39,111 nucleotides of DNA from an uncultured Clostridia bacterium (lineage in GTDB: Bacteria > Bacillota > Clostridia > Christensenellales > Borkfalkiaceae). The stretch is taken from contig CANQSR010000017.1 of the NCBI GenBank assembly GCA_947626575.1, positions 1 through 39,111 on the forward strand, given 5' to 3'. The notes beneath the pieces were generated by a model. That model saw only the letters and a program-made list of their open reading frames with translations. It had not been told where the DNA came from and ran no database searches. Below, one piece after another: positions 24,123-32,178 of the stretch (position 1 is its first letter; every line of letters starts with the position of its first letter). Position numbers and translations under genes: made by a program.

Positions 24123-24965
24123 ATGACCGACATTTCCAACGAACATCTCGGCGTCACGATTTCCGAACGGGGCGCCGAACCCGTCAGCGTCCGCTATCAC
24201 GGCCGCGAACGGCTCTGGCAAAACGGGAACGGCAGTTGGGCGGGCCACGCCCCCGTTCTCTTCCCCGTCGCGGGCAATTGCAAAATGCGGGTGGGGGGAA
24301 CGGAGTATCCCCTGCCCCGCCACGGCTTTGCGCGAAGCAGCCTGTTCACCCTCCGCCGCGCCGCGGCGGACAGCGCGACCTTCACGCTCGCCGCCAACCG
24401 TGAGACGAGGAAAGTGTATCCTTACGACTTCGTGCTTTCCGTGACCTACACCCTGCGCGGCAACGCGTTGGAGACGGCCTATCTCGTGGAAAATCCCGCA
24501 AAGGCTCCGCTCTTTTTCGCCTGTGGCGGCCATCTCTCTCATGCGCTCGCGGAAAATTGCGGCGCACACATGTTGCGCTTTCCCGAAGAGGAGATCTTCA
24601 CGACGCTCGAACACGATGAAAACGGGCTTTTGACGGGTCAGACCTCGGACATGGGTAGGGGGAAAACGCTCTGCCTTACCGATGACTTCTTCCGTGACGG
24701 GCAGACGTTCATTCTCGGCGGCGTGAAGTCGCGCTCCGTCACGCTCGTCTCGCGCACGCTCGGCCCGCTCGCGGAAGTGGGCTTTGCGGGCTTTGAAAAT
24801 TTACTGTTGTGGCGTCCGAAGGGCGCAAGGATGCTGTGCATCGAGCCATGGAGCAATCTCCCCGACGCCGCGGGCAGCCTTGCCGAATTTCCGCAGAAGG
24901 CGGGCGTGTTCGAGGTGCCTGCGGGCGGGAGCAAGACCTGCGCCTACACCGTCACATATTTTTAA
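24123..24965 (+). CDS. Aldose 1-epimerase family protein (LacX-like)
   Basis: 280 residues, typical for the LacX branch. Mutarotases interconvert alpha and beta anomers of free or phosphorylated sugars in the cytosol. Seen are the N-terminal I-S-E-R-G-A-E-P-V-S-V-R segment, L-W-Q-N-G, P-V-L-F-P-V-A-G, the His motif P-R-H-G-F-A-R near residues 62-68, and the C-terminal C-I-E-P-W-S-N (candidate catalytic Glu near residue 242). An in-frame TAA at 24111 fixes the start at 24123, although no ribosome binding site is present. It is 9 nt upstream of the GH36 gene, so it probably handles the galactose or other sugar that enzyme releases. Confidence 0.9.
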   Translation: MTDISNEHLGVTISERGAEPVSVRYHGRERLWQNGNGSWAGHAPVLFPVAGNCKMRVGGTEYPLPRHGFARSSLFTLRRAAADSATFTLAANRETRKVYPYDFVLSVTYTLRGNALETAYLVENPAKAPLFFACGGHLSHALAENCGAHMLRFPEEEIFTTLEHDENGLLTGQTSDMGRGKTLCLTDDFFRDGQTFILGGVKSRSVTLVSRTLGPLAEVGFAGFENLLLWRPKGARMLCIEPWSNLPDAAGSLAEFPQKAGVFEVPAGGSKTCAYTVTYF

Positions 24966-24974
24966 GGAGGCAGC

Positions 24975-27113
24975 ATGATCTCAGTTACGGGCCGCCGTTT
25001 TCATCTCGGCGGCAAGCAGTATAGCTATGTGTTCGAAGCGGATGCGGCGGGATATCTTCTGCATCTCTATTTCGGGCCGCGCATCGCGGATGAGGACGTT
25101 TCCTACCTCGCCGCGCCCTCGTTTTTGAGCTTTTCGCCCATGCCGCCCGACGCCGTTTCGGCGGATTTTTCCCTCGATACCGCGCCGCAGGAATACGGAA
25201 GTTACGGGCAGGGCGACTTCCGCCGTCCCGCCGTTCTCTACCGCACAAAGGGCGGCCGCGCGAGCAATTTTCGCTATATGGGGTACGAAATTTGCGATAA
25301 TGCCGTTCCCGAAGTCCTGCCGCACGTGCGTGGCGGCAGGACGCTCAAAATCTTTTTGAGGGATACGCGCGCCGACGTTTCGGTCACGCTCTTTTACACT
25401 GTCAACGAGGATAGCGACGTCCTCGTGCGCCATGCGGAAATCGCGGCGGGGGAGAATATCACCGTCGAGCGCGTCTTTTCCTTCTCGCTCGATCTCCCTG
25501 CGGGCGAATACGATGTTCTGCGCCTGCACGGAAGGCATCTCGCCGAGCGCATCCCTTGCCGCACCCCCTTGGGATATGGCCTTTGCAGGATCGGTTCGGA
25601 GCGCGGGGCCTCTTCCCACCAGATGAATCCCTTCCTCGCGCTCATGGAAAAGGGCGCGGCCGAGGACTATGGGAACGTCTATGGCTTCGGCCTCATTTAC
25701 AGCGGCTCCTTTGCCCTCGAAGCCGAGCGCGGCCAGACGGATATCCGCGTGCAGGGCGGCATCAGCGACGTGGGCTTTTCGTGGGAGCTTGCGGCGGGGG
25801 AGAAATTCACGGCCCCGCAGGCCATGCTCGCATACTCATCCGCGGGCATGGGTGGCCTCTCGCGCGTCTATGCCGACTTTTTGCGCGCGCACATCCTGCC
25901 GCCCGAACGGGTGTATGCGCCCCGTCCCATCGTCATCAACAATTGGGAGGCGACCTATTTCGACTTCGATACGCCCGCCCTTTGCCGCCTCATCGACGAG
26001 GCTGCGGAGCTGGGCATGGATACCTTCGTCCTCGACGACGGCTGGTTCGGCGCGCGTTCGGATGACCACCGCGCGCTCGGCGATTGGCAGGTCAACACCA
26101 AAAAGCTCGCGGGCGGCCTCGGCCCCCTCATCGAACACTGCAAGAAGAGGGGGATGAAGTTCGGGCTTTGGTTCGAGCCTGAAATGATCTCGGAGGATTC
26201 CGATCTCTTCCGCGCCCATCCCGATTGGGCGGTCGGCGTAGAGCCGCGCTGCAAGAGCCGCGACCAATATGTTTTAGACTTCTCCCGCCCTGAGATCGTG
26301 GACTTTATCTATGGCCGCATGGCGGATATTTTGGGCAGGCACGAGATCTCCTATGTGAAGTGGGATATGAACCGCCACCTCACGGAGTTCTGCTCGCAAG
26401 CCTCAAGCGGCCGCGAGGGCGAGTTTGCGCACCGCTATATGTTGGGCGTCTATGCCCTTGCGGAGCGGCTGGAAAGGAACTTTCCCGCGGTGTTTTTCGA
26501 GGGGTGTTCGGGCGGGGGAGGCCGCTTCGATGCGGGTATGCTCTATTACTTCCCGCAGTTTTGGACGAGCGACGATACCGACGCCTTCGAGCGCGCAAAA
26601 ATTCAATGGGGGACCTCTTACGCCTACCCCATGTCCGCGATGAGCTGTCATGTTTCGGCCTGTCCGAACCACCAGACGGGGCGCGTGACCCCGCTCGCGG
26701 CGCGCGGACACATCGCCTCCTTGGGGGCGACGGGCTATGAACTCGACCTGAACAAGCTCTCGGCAGAAGAGAAGGAGGCCGTCAAGGCGCAGATACGGGC
26801 CTACCGCGCGACGGAGGACCTCATCTTGCGCGGCGATCTGTACCGTCTCTTGGACCCCTTCGAGGGGAATTACTTCGCCGAGATCGCAGTCTCCAAGGAT
26901 AAGACGCGCGCCTATCTCGTCGGCATGACCGCCCGCGCCGTCCCCTCGGACTACAACCGCCGCATCCGCTTGAAGGGCTTAGAGGAAAACAAGCGGTACC
27001 ATGTCCGCGAACTCGGCCTCACATTGCACGGCTCCACGCTGATGCACGCGGGTCTGCTTCTTCCCAAACAGCACGACTATGAGACGTGGGCATGGCATAT
27101 CGAGGAGGCGTAA
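24975..27113 (+). CDS. GH36 alpha-galactosidase
   Basis: 712 residues, ATG at 24975 after AAGGAGG. Retaining alpha-galactosidase of GH36 (AgaA/RafA-like length), predicted cytosolic because no signal peptide is present. The N-terminal beta-supersandwich spans about 1-310. The barrel shows N-W-E-A-T-Y-F-D-F, D-D-G-W-F-G, G-L-W-F-E-P-E-M, the nucleophile in V-K-W-D-M-N-R (Asp464), and the acid/base region W-T-S-D-D-T-D (Asp533), then S-C-H-V-S-x-x-P-N-H-Q-T-G-R. All expected catalytic residues are present. It would remove terminal alpha-galactose from imported oligosaccharides. It forms a two-gene unit with the epimerase and ends before a strong bidirectional terminator. Confidence 0.95.
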   Translation: MISVTGRRFHLGGKQYSYVFEADAAGYLLHLYFGPRIADEDVSYLAAPSFLSFSPMPPDAVSADFSLDTAPQEYGSYGQGDFRRPAVLYRTKGGRASNFRYMGYEICDNAVPEVLPHVRGGRTLKIFLRDTRADVSVTLFYTVNEDSDVLVRHAEIAAGENITVERVFSFSLDLPAGEYDVLRLHGRHLAERIPCRTPLGYGLCRIGSERGASSHQMNPFLALMEKGAAEDYGNVYGFGLIYSGSFALEAERGQTDIRVQGGISDVGFSWELAAGEKFTAPQAMLAYSSAGMGGLSRVYADFLRAHILPPERVYAPRPIVINNWEATYFDFDTPALCRLIDEAAELGMDTFVLDDGWFGARSDDHRALGDWQVNTKKLAGGLGPLIEHCKKRGMKFGLWFEPEMISEDSDLFRAHPDWAVGVEPRCKSRDQYVLDFSRPEIVDFIYGRMADILGRHEISYVKWDMNRHLTEFCSQASSGREGEFAHRYMLGVYALAERLERNFPAVFFEGCSGGGGRFDAGMLYYFPQFWTSDDTDAFERAKIQWGTSYAYPMSAMSCHVSACPNHQTGRVTPLAARGHIASLGATGYELDLNKLSAEEKEAVKAQIRAYRATEDLILRGDLYRLLDPFEGNYFAEIAVSKDKTRAYLVGMTARAVPSDYNRRIRLKGLEENKRYHVRELGLTLHGSTLMHAGLLLPKQHDYETWAWHIEEA

Positions 27114-27167
27114 AGAAGCCGAAAGAACGAAAAGCGCCGCCCCTCACGGTCAGTCCGAAGAATGAAA

Positions 27168-27202
27168 ACGCCGCCCCCGCGGTCAGTCCGCGGGGGCGGC
27201 GT
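27168..27202. terminator. Bidirectional terminator between GH36 and P-type ATPase genes
   Basis: A perfect 15-bp G/C-rich stem (27168-27182 with 27188-27202, loop TCAGT) has AATTTTAT on its plus side and a TTTTCATTCTT tract on its minus side, so it can end both convergent genes. A partial, unpaired copy of its left arm and loop lies about 33 nt upstream (27134-27157). Confidence 0.88.
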
Positions 27203-27225
27203 AATTTTATGGCATGATCGCGGCG

Positions 27226-29766
27226 TCACTCCGTCGGGTTCATGAGATCGCAGAGCTTGACGAACGCATTGGAGAGCGGGAAGGCCGCAAGGATGACGCA
27301 GGTGATATACAGGATCTGCGGGAAGGTGAACACGACGTCGCCCCAATTTTCAAAGACGATGTTCCCGAACATGGGGATGGAGAGGATGAGGATACAGACG
27401 GCCACCGAGACGGCATACACCGCCGCGCGCAACACGTTGAAGGGCTGCATGATGCGGAAGAGCATCACGAGTCCGCCGAACGTGAGGGCGAGCAGATACA
27501 TCGCATCCAGCGTGAGGCCGGAGAATCCGTAAGTTTCGGGCAGGAGCAGGGAGGCCGCGAATACGGCCATGATGCAGGAGATGAGCGTGATCGCCCCCGG
27601 AATACTTCGCGACATGACGTATGGGATAAATTTCCCCTTGACGCGCTCGCCGTTGGGTTGCAGGGAGATGACGAAGGAGGGGAAGGCCGCGATGAGGACT
27701 TCAAACAGCAACATATTGTTGGTCTTGAAGAAATATTGCGTGCCGATCGCCGCGCAGAGAATGGCGAGCATGGTGATGAACAGCGTCTTCATGAGATACA
27801 GCGACGCACACGACTTGATGTTGTTGATCACGCGCCGCCCCTCATAGACGACGGTGGGCAGGCTCATGAAGTTGTTATCCATCAAAACGAGGTGGGAGAC
27901 GTTGCGCGCGGCCTCCGCGCCCGATGCGACCGAGATGGCGCAGTCCGCCTCCTTCAAGGCGAGGATATCGTTGACGCCGTCGCCCGTCATGGCGACGGTG
28001 TTGCCCTGCTTTTTCAGCGACTTGACCAAGATGGCCTTCTGTTCGGGCGTCACGCGCCCGAATACCGTATATTGGTTGGCGACGTTCTCCACTTCGAGGT
28101 CGGTAAGGCCGTCGAGCGAGATATATTTGTTGGCGTGCTTGACGCCCACCCGCCGCGCCACTTCGGAGACGGTGACGGGATTATCGCCCGATATGATGCG
28201 GATCTGCACGTCGTTCTCGCGGAACCACTTGATGGTCTCGATGGCGTCGCTTCGCACGTTGTCCGCGAGCGTGATGATGGCCGCGGGCCGCAGGAGCGCG
28301 GGTACTTTTTCTCCCGCGAGCGGGTTGGGGGAATAGGCCACGACCAGCACCCTCAGCCCCGACTGCGCATACTGTTTTACGATCTTATCCACCTTGTTCG
28401 GGATGGGCCTTAACACAAATTCGGGGGCGCCCATCACGAACGTGCCGAGTTCGCCGAAGGTCACGGCGGAGAGCTTGCGCTTGGAGGAGAAGGGCAGGAT
28501 GTCCGTTGCCGAGAGTGTATGCGAATGGCCGAAATGCTCGGTGAGCGCGATGGAGGTCTGGTTATTGTCATCGAGCGCAAAGAGCATACTTCCCATGATC
28601 TCTTCAAACGGGCAGTCGATGAAGTTGCCGAGCAGCATGCAGTCGTTCACCGTCATCCTGCCGTCGGTGATCGTCCCCGTCTTATCGAGGCACAGCACGT
28701 TGACGCGCGCGAGCATTTCGAGGGAGTAATGGTCCTGCACGAAGGTGTTCTTTTTGCCGAGGCGCAGGATGCCGATCTCGATGGCGAGCGAGGTGAGAAG
28801 CAGCAGCCCCGAAGGGATCATCCCCACGACGACGGCGCAGGTGAGCTGGATGGTCTGCGAGAGGCGTTCCCACTCGTTGACCCCGCCGGCGGCCACCATG
28901 TCCGCGGTGATGGACTCCCAATTGCGCCAGAACATGAGTATGGCGATGATGATGATGAGTACGCCGATGCCGCGGATGAAGAGCTTGATGGAACTCATGA
29001 TCTCCGAGTGCGGCTTCTTATATTTTTTCGCCTTGGAGGTGAGGGAGTTGAGATAGGTCGCCGCGCCCACCTTATCGGCGCGCACGCGGCAGTTGCCGCT
29101 CGCGATGAAGGAACCCGCGTAGAGCGTCTCGCCCGCCTGTTTTTTGATGGGCAGGGATTCGCCCGTGAGCAGCGATTCGTTGACTTCCACATTGCCGTCG
29201 GCGAGGATGCAGTCGGCGGGGACTTGCTGGCCCGTTTCGAGCAGGATGACGTCGTCGAGAACGATCTCCTTGATGGGGATCTCCAACTTCACGCCCCCGC
29301 GCACGACCTTTGCCGAGGACGAGATGAGGACGGCGAGCTTATCGATCTGCCTCTTGGCGAGGACCTCCTGCACGATGCCGATGAGCATGTTGACGGCAAA
29401 GATGGCGACGAACAGGAACTGCGTGATGGATGCGCCCGCATAGACGAGGGCGAGCGCCACCGCGAGGCAGAGAAAGTTGAAAAACGTGCAGATATTGCCG
29501 AAAAAGATACTCGCATAGGACTTGGAGTACTTCTTGTTGACGTCGTTGAAGAGCAATTGGTTGCGCCGTATCTCCACCTGCTCCTGCGTAAGCCCCTTTT
29601 CGAGGGGGGGCGTGAAGCGTTCGACGCTGTCCGAAGCGGGAATGGACTTGGCGCGGCGGAATTTCTTCATGAGTTTTCTATCGGCGGGCGTTGCGGATTG
29701 TCTCGTCGTCGCGCCGAGTACGCGCGAGGCAAAGGATCGCTTGCCCTGTGCGGGGTCGTCACTCAT
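27226..29766 (-). CDS. P-type cation-transporting ATPase (CtpE-like)
   Basis: 846 residues from the ATG at 29766-29764, chosen because AGGAGG (29778-29773) precedes it and the promoter lies just upstream; longer frames start inside the promoter. Membrane pump driven by ATP. Motifs seen are L-L-T-G-E-S (actuator domain, near residue 200), the phosphorylated Asp361 in C-L-D-K-T-G-T, and T-G-D-G-V-N-D in the hinge near residue 560. The helix-4 motif G-M-I-P-S-G-L is like that of CtpE-type Ca2+/cation ATPases rather than heavy-metal pumps (no CPC, no N-terminal metal domain). The first 60 residues are basic and soluble. About ten helices are predicted. The ion cannot be fixed by eye. Confidence 0.92.
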   Translation of the reverse strand: MSDDPAQGKRSFASRVLGATTRQSATPADRKLMKKFRRAKSIPASDSVERFTPPLEKGLTQEQVEIRRNQLLFNDVNKKYSKSYASIFFGNICTFFNFLCLAVALALVYAGASITQFLFVAIFAVNMLIGIVQEVLAKRQIDKLAVLISSSAKVVRGGVKLEIPIKEIVLDDVILLETGQQVPADCILADGNVEVNESLLTGESLPIKKQAGETLYAGSFIASGNCRVRADKVGAATYLNSLTSKAKKYKKPHSEIMSSIKLFIRGIGVLIIIIAILMFWRNWESITADMVAAGGVNEWERLSQTIQLTCAVVVGMIPSGLLLLTSLAIEIGILRLGKKNTFVQDHYSLEMLARVNVLCLDKTGTITDGRMTVNDCMLLGNFIDCPFEEIMGSMLFALDDNNQTSIALTEHFGHSHTLSATDILPFSSKRKLSAVTFGELGTFVMGAPEFVLRPIPNKVDKIVKQYAQSGLRVLVVAYSPNPLAGEKVPALLRPAAIITLADNVRSDAIETIKWFRENDVQIRIISGDNPVTVSEVARRVGVKHANKYISLDGLTDLEVENVANQYTVFGRVTPEQKAILVKSLKKQGNTVAMTGDGVNDILALKEADCAISVASGAEAARNVSHLVLMDNNFMSLPTVVYEGRRVINNIKSCASLYLMKTLFITMLAILCAAIGTQYFFKTNNMLLFEVLIAAFPSFVISLQPNGERVKGKFIPYVMSRSIPGAITLISCIMAVFAASLLLPETYGFSGLTLDAMYLLALTFGGLVMLFRIMQPFNVLRAAVYAVSVAVCILILSIPMFGNIVFENWGDVVFTFPQILYITCVILAAFPLSNAFVKLCDLMNPTE

Positions 29767-29797
29767 CGGAAACCTCCTATTGCGGATTTGCTCTTCC

Positions 29798-29827
29798 ATT
29801 ATACCACGGCGGCGCATAAAAAGTCAA
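29798..29827 (-). promoter_or_regulatory. Promoter of the P-type ATPase gene
   Basis: Minus-strand TTGACT (29827-29822), an 18-nt spacer and TATAAT (29803-29798) with a TGG extension before the -10. It lies 31 nt upstream of the start codon and is divergent from the serS promoter. Confidence 0.8.
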
Positions 29828-29877
29828 AACATCTTGTGCATTTTTTCGGTAAAAGCGCGGAAGCGGCAGTGAAAACA

Positions 29878-29906
29878 TTGCCTTTTTGCGGCAAAAGGTG
29901 TATAAT
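29878..29906 (+). promoter_or_regulatory. Promoter of the serS operon, with a palindrome in its spacer
   Basis: TTGCCT (29878-29883), 17-nt spacer and TATAAT (29901-29906). Within the promoter, CCTTTT at 29881-29886 and AAAAGG at 29893-29898 form a small inverted repeat that could be an operator. The leader is only about 25 nt, so there is no T-box riboswitch here. Confidence 0.75.
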
Positions 29907-29935
29907 ATAGAAAATCATTGAAGAGGTTTTTTTCC

Positions 29936-31222
29936 ATGATCGATATTGCCGTGCTTCGCGCCGATCCCGACAGGGTGCGCGAGAACATCAAGAAAAAGTT
30001 TCAGGAACACAAGCTGCCCCTCGTGGACGAGGCGCTCGCCCTCGATGAAAGGCGCCGCGCGCTGCAAACGGAGGGGGATGCGCTCCGCGCCGCCCGCAAT
30101 GCGCTCTCCAAGAAGATCGGGCTTCTGATGCGCGAGAAAAAAACAGCGGAGGCCGAAGCCGTCAAGGCGGAGGTCGCGGGGGACGCCGAACGCCTCGCCG
30201 AGATCGAAAAGGAGACGGCGGACGTCGAGGCCCGCCTCAAAGCGGTGATGATGCGCATCCCCAACTTCATCTCGGCGGATACGCCCATCGGCAAGGACGA
30301 CTCCGAAAACGTCGAACGGGAGCGGTTTTTGGAGCCGAAGATCCCCGCGTTTGAGGTGCCGTATCACCTCGATATCCTCGAAAATCTCGCGGGCATCGAC
30401 ATCGACAGCGCCAGAAGGACAAGCGGGCAGGGCTTCTATTACCTCACGGGCGATATCGCCCGCCTGCATTCCGCCGTCCTCGCCTATGCGCGCGATTTCA
30501 TGATCGGCAAGGGCTTCACCTACTGCATCCCGCCCTTCATGATCCGTTCGGACGTCGTCTCCGGGGTCATGTCCTTCGAGGAGATGGACGGCATGATGTA
30601 TAAGATCGAGGGGGAGGACCTCTATCTCATCGGCACGAGCGAACACTCCATGATCGGGCGGTTCATGAACACCACCCTCGATGAAAAGCAGCTCCCGCTG
30701 ACGCTGACGAGCTATTCTCCCTGCTTCCGCAAGGAGAAGGGGGCGCACGGCCTCGAAGAGCGGGGCATCTACCGCATCCACCAATTCGAGAAGCAGGAGA
30801 TGATCGTCATCTGCAAGCCGGAGGAGAGCGAGGCATGGTATGAAAAGATGTGGCATTACACCGTCGAGCTGTTCGTCTCCATGGAGATCCCCGTCCGCAC
30901 GCTCGAATGCTGTTCGGGGGACCTTGCCGACCTCAAATACCGCAGTGTAGACGTGGAGGCGTGGTCTCCCCGCCAGAAGAAATACTTCGAAGTGGGGTCC
31001 TGTTCCAACCTCACCGATGCGCAGGCGAGAAGGCTGGGCATCCGCTATAAGGGCGAGAGCGGCAGCAGATACGCGCACACCCTCAACAACACGGTGGTGG
31101 CCCCTCCCCGTATGCTCATCGCATTCGTTGAGAACCATCTGCGCGCCGACGGGAGCGTGTATATTCCCGAAGTCTTGCGCCCCTACATGGGCGGGCAGAA
31201 GGAGATCGTTCCCAAAAAGTGA
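29936..31222 (+). CDS. serS: Serine--tRNA ligase
   Basis: 428 residues from the ATG at 29936 (GAAGAGG upstream; an earlier TTG at 29918 would add six residues and overlaps the ribosome binding site). Class II synthetase that charges tRNA-Ser. The N-terminal coiled-coil tRNA-binding arm covers about 28-105. Motif 2 is F-R-K-E-K-G-A-H-G ... I-H-Q-F-E-K-Q-E near residues 260-285, the T-S-E-H motif lies just before it, and motif 3 is H-T-L-N-N-T-V-V-A-P-P-R followed by L-R-P-Y-M-G-G. The L-N-N-T form of motif 3 differs from the L-N-G-S-G-L-A-V-G-R of most bacterial SerRS and is reminiscent of archaeal-type sequences. First gene of a three-gene operon. Confidence 0.95.
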   Translation: MIDIAVLRADPDRVRENIKKKFQEHKLPLVDEALALDERRRALQTEGDALRAARNALSKKIGLLMREKKTAEAEAVKAEVAGDAERLAEIEKETADVEARLKAVMMRIPNFISADTPIGKDDSENVERERFLEPKIPAFEVPYHLDILENLAGIDIDSARRTSGQGFYYLTGDIARLHSAVLAYARDFMIGKGFTYCIPPFMIRSDVVSGVMSFEEMDGMMYKIEGEDLYLIGTSEHSMIGRFMNTTLDEKQLPLTLTSYSPCFRKEKGAHGLEERGIYRIHQFEKQEMIVICKPEESEAWYEKMWHYTVELFVSMEIPVRTLECCSGDLADLKYRSVDVEAWSPRQKKYFEVGSCSNLTDAQARRLGIRYKGESGSRYAHTLNNTVVAPPRMLIAFVENHLRADGSVYIPEVLRPYMGGQKEIVPKK

Positions 31223-32178
31223 AGTACGTTTTTTTCGACATCGAGTGCGCCTGCGTCTTTAAGTATGCCGCCAAGATCTGCGCCTTCGGTTACGTCGTCA
31301 CCGACGGGCAGTTCAACGTTCTCGCCCGCGAGGACATTCTGATGGATCCGAAGGGAAAATTCCACCTCACCGGCCGCAAGGGGGGCGAGGGGCTTGTGCT
31401 TCCCTATGAATACGAGGATTTCAAGAAGTATCCTCTCTTCCGCGAGGAATACCCCCGCATCAAGGCGCTTTTGGAGGACAAGGATTCGATCGTCCTCGGA
31501 CATGCCACGCTCAACGACGTCAATTACCTCAATCTTGAAACCAAACGTTACAGGCTCCCCTCGTTCAGATTTATCTTTCACGATACGCAATTCTTCTGGA
31601 TGAATACGGAGGGGGACTATACGCGGCAGGTGGGCCTCGGCGTGATGGCAGAGCATCTCGGCGTGGAATTTACGCCGCACCGCGCCGTGGACGACGCCTA
31701 TGCCACCATGCGCGTGTGCGAAGCGCTGTGCAAGCGCGAGGGCGTGGACGTGGAGGGCCTCATCGCGCGCTACGGCATCCGCGGCGGCCGCATCGGGAAT
31801 TACCGCGTGCAGAACGTAAGCTCCGCGGGGCAGAAGGCGTATTACGCCGCCCGCGAGAAGGAGCGTGAGGAATATCACCGCGCGCACGAAGAATTTTACC
31901 GCTATGTCAATAAGTATATGCACCGCCGCAGAAAGGGCGGAAGGCTTGAAGGCAAAGTGTTCTGTTTTGCAAAAGACGTCGAAATCGACGTACCTATGTC
32001 CGTGGATCTGGTCGCAGCCATCTTCAATTCGGGCGGAAAATATACATCGCATCCCGCGGAGTGCAACGTCTATATCGCCCGCAGCGAGGGGGGAACGCGC
32101 TTCGAGAGTGCGATGAAGAGCGGCGCGGATTTTATCACCCTCGCGCGCCTTCAAGAGTCGCTTTCGGAAGAGGCATGA
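31219..32178 (+). CDS. DEDDh 3'-5' exonuclease with possible C-terminal BRCT domain
   Basis: 319 residues. It starts at a GTG whose last two bases overlap the serS stop codon (GTGA). The N-terminal exonuclease domain has the DEDDh residues: Asp7 and Glu9 (F-D-I-E-C), Asp100 (G-H-A-T-L-N-D), and His154/Asp159 (H-R-A-V-D-D-A), as in DnaQ/RNase T-like enzymes. After a basic helical linker (about 205-240), residues about 243-316 (G-R-L-E-G-K-V-F-C-F ... I-F-N-S-G-G-K-Y ... F-I-T-L-A-R-L-Q) resemble a BRCT domain, which would bring the nuclease to damaged or nicked DNA. That domain call is by eye. Cytosolic; substrate unknown. Confidence 0.85.
   Translation: MKYVFFDIECACVFKYAAKICAFGYVVTDGQFNVLAREDILMDPKGKFHLTGRKGGEGLVLPYEYEDFKKYPLFREEYPRIKALLEDKDSIVLGHATLNDVNYLNLETKRYRLPSFRFIFHDTQFFWMNTEGDYTRQVGLGVMAEHLGVEFTPHRAVDDAYATMRVCEALCKREGVDVEGLIARYGIRGGRIGNYRVQNVSSAGQKAYYAAREKEREEYHRAHEEFYRYVNKYMHRRRKGGRLEGKVFCFAKDVEIDVPMSVDLVAAIFNSGGKYTSHPAECNVYIARSEGGTRFESAMKSGADFITLARLQESLSEEA

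Noticed and set aside
29907..29935. T-box riboswitch upstream of serS
   Set aside because: The leader between the predicted start site and the ATG is only about 25 nt, far too short.
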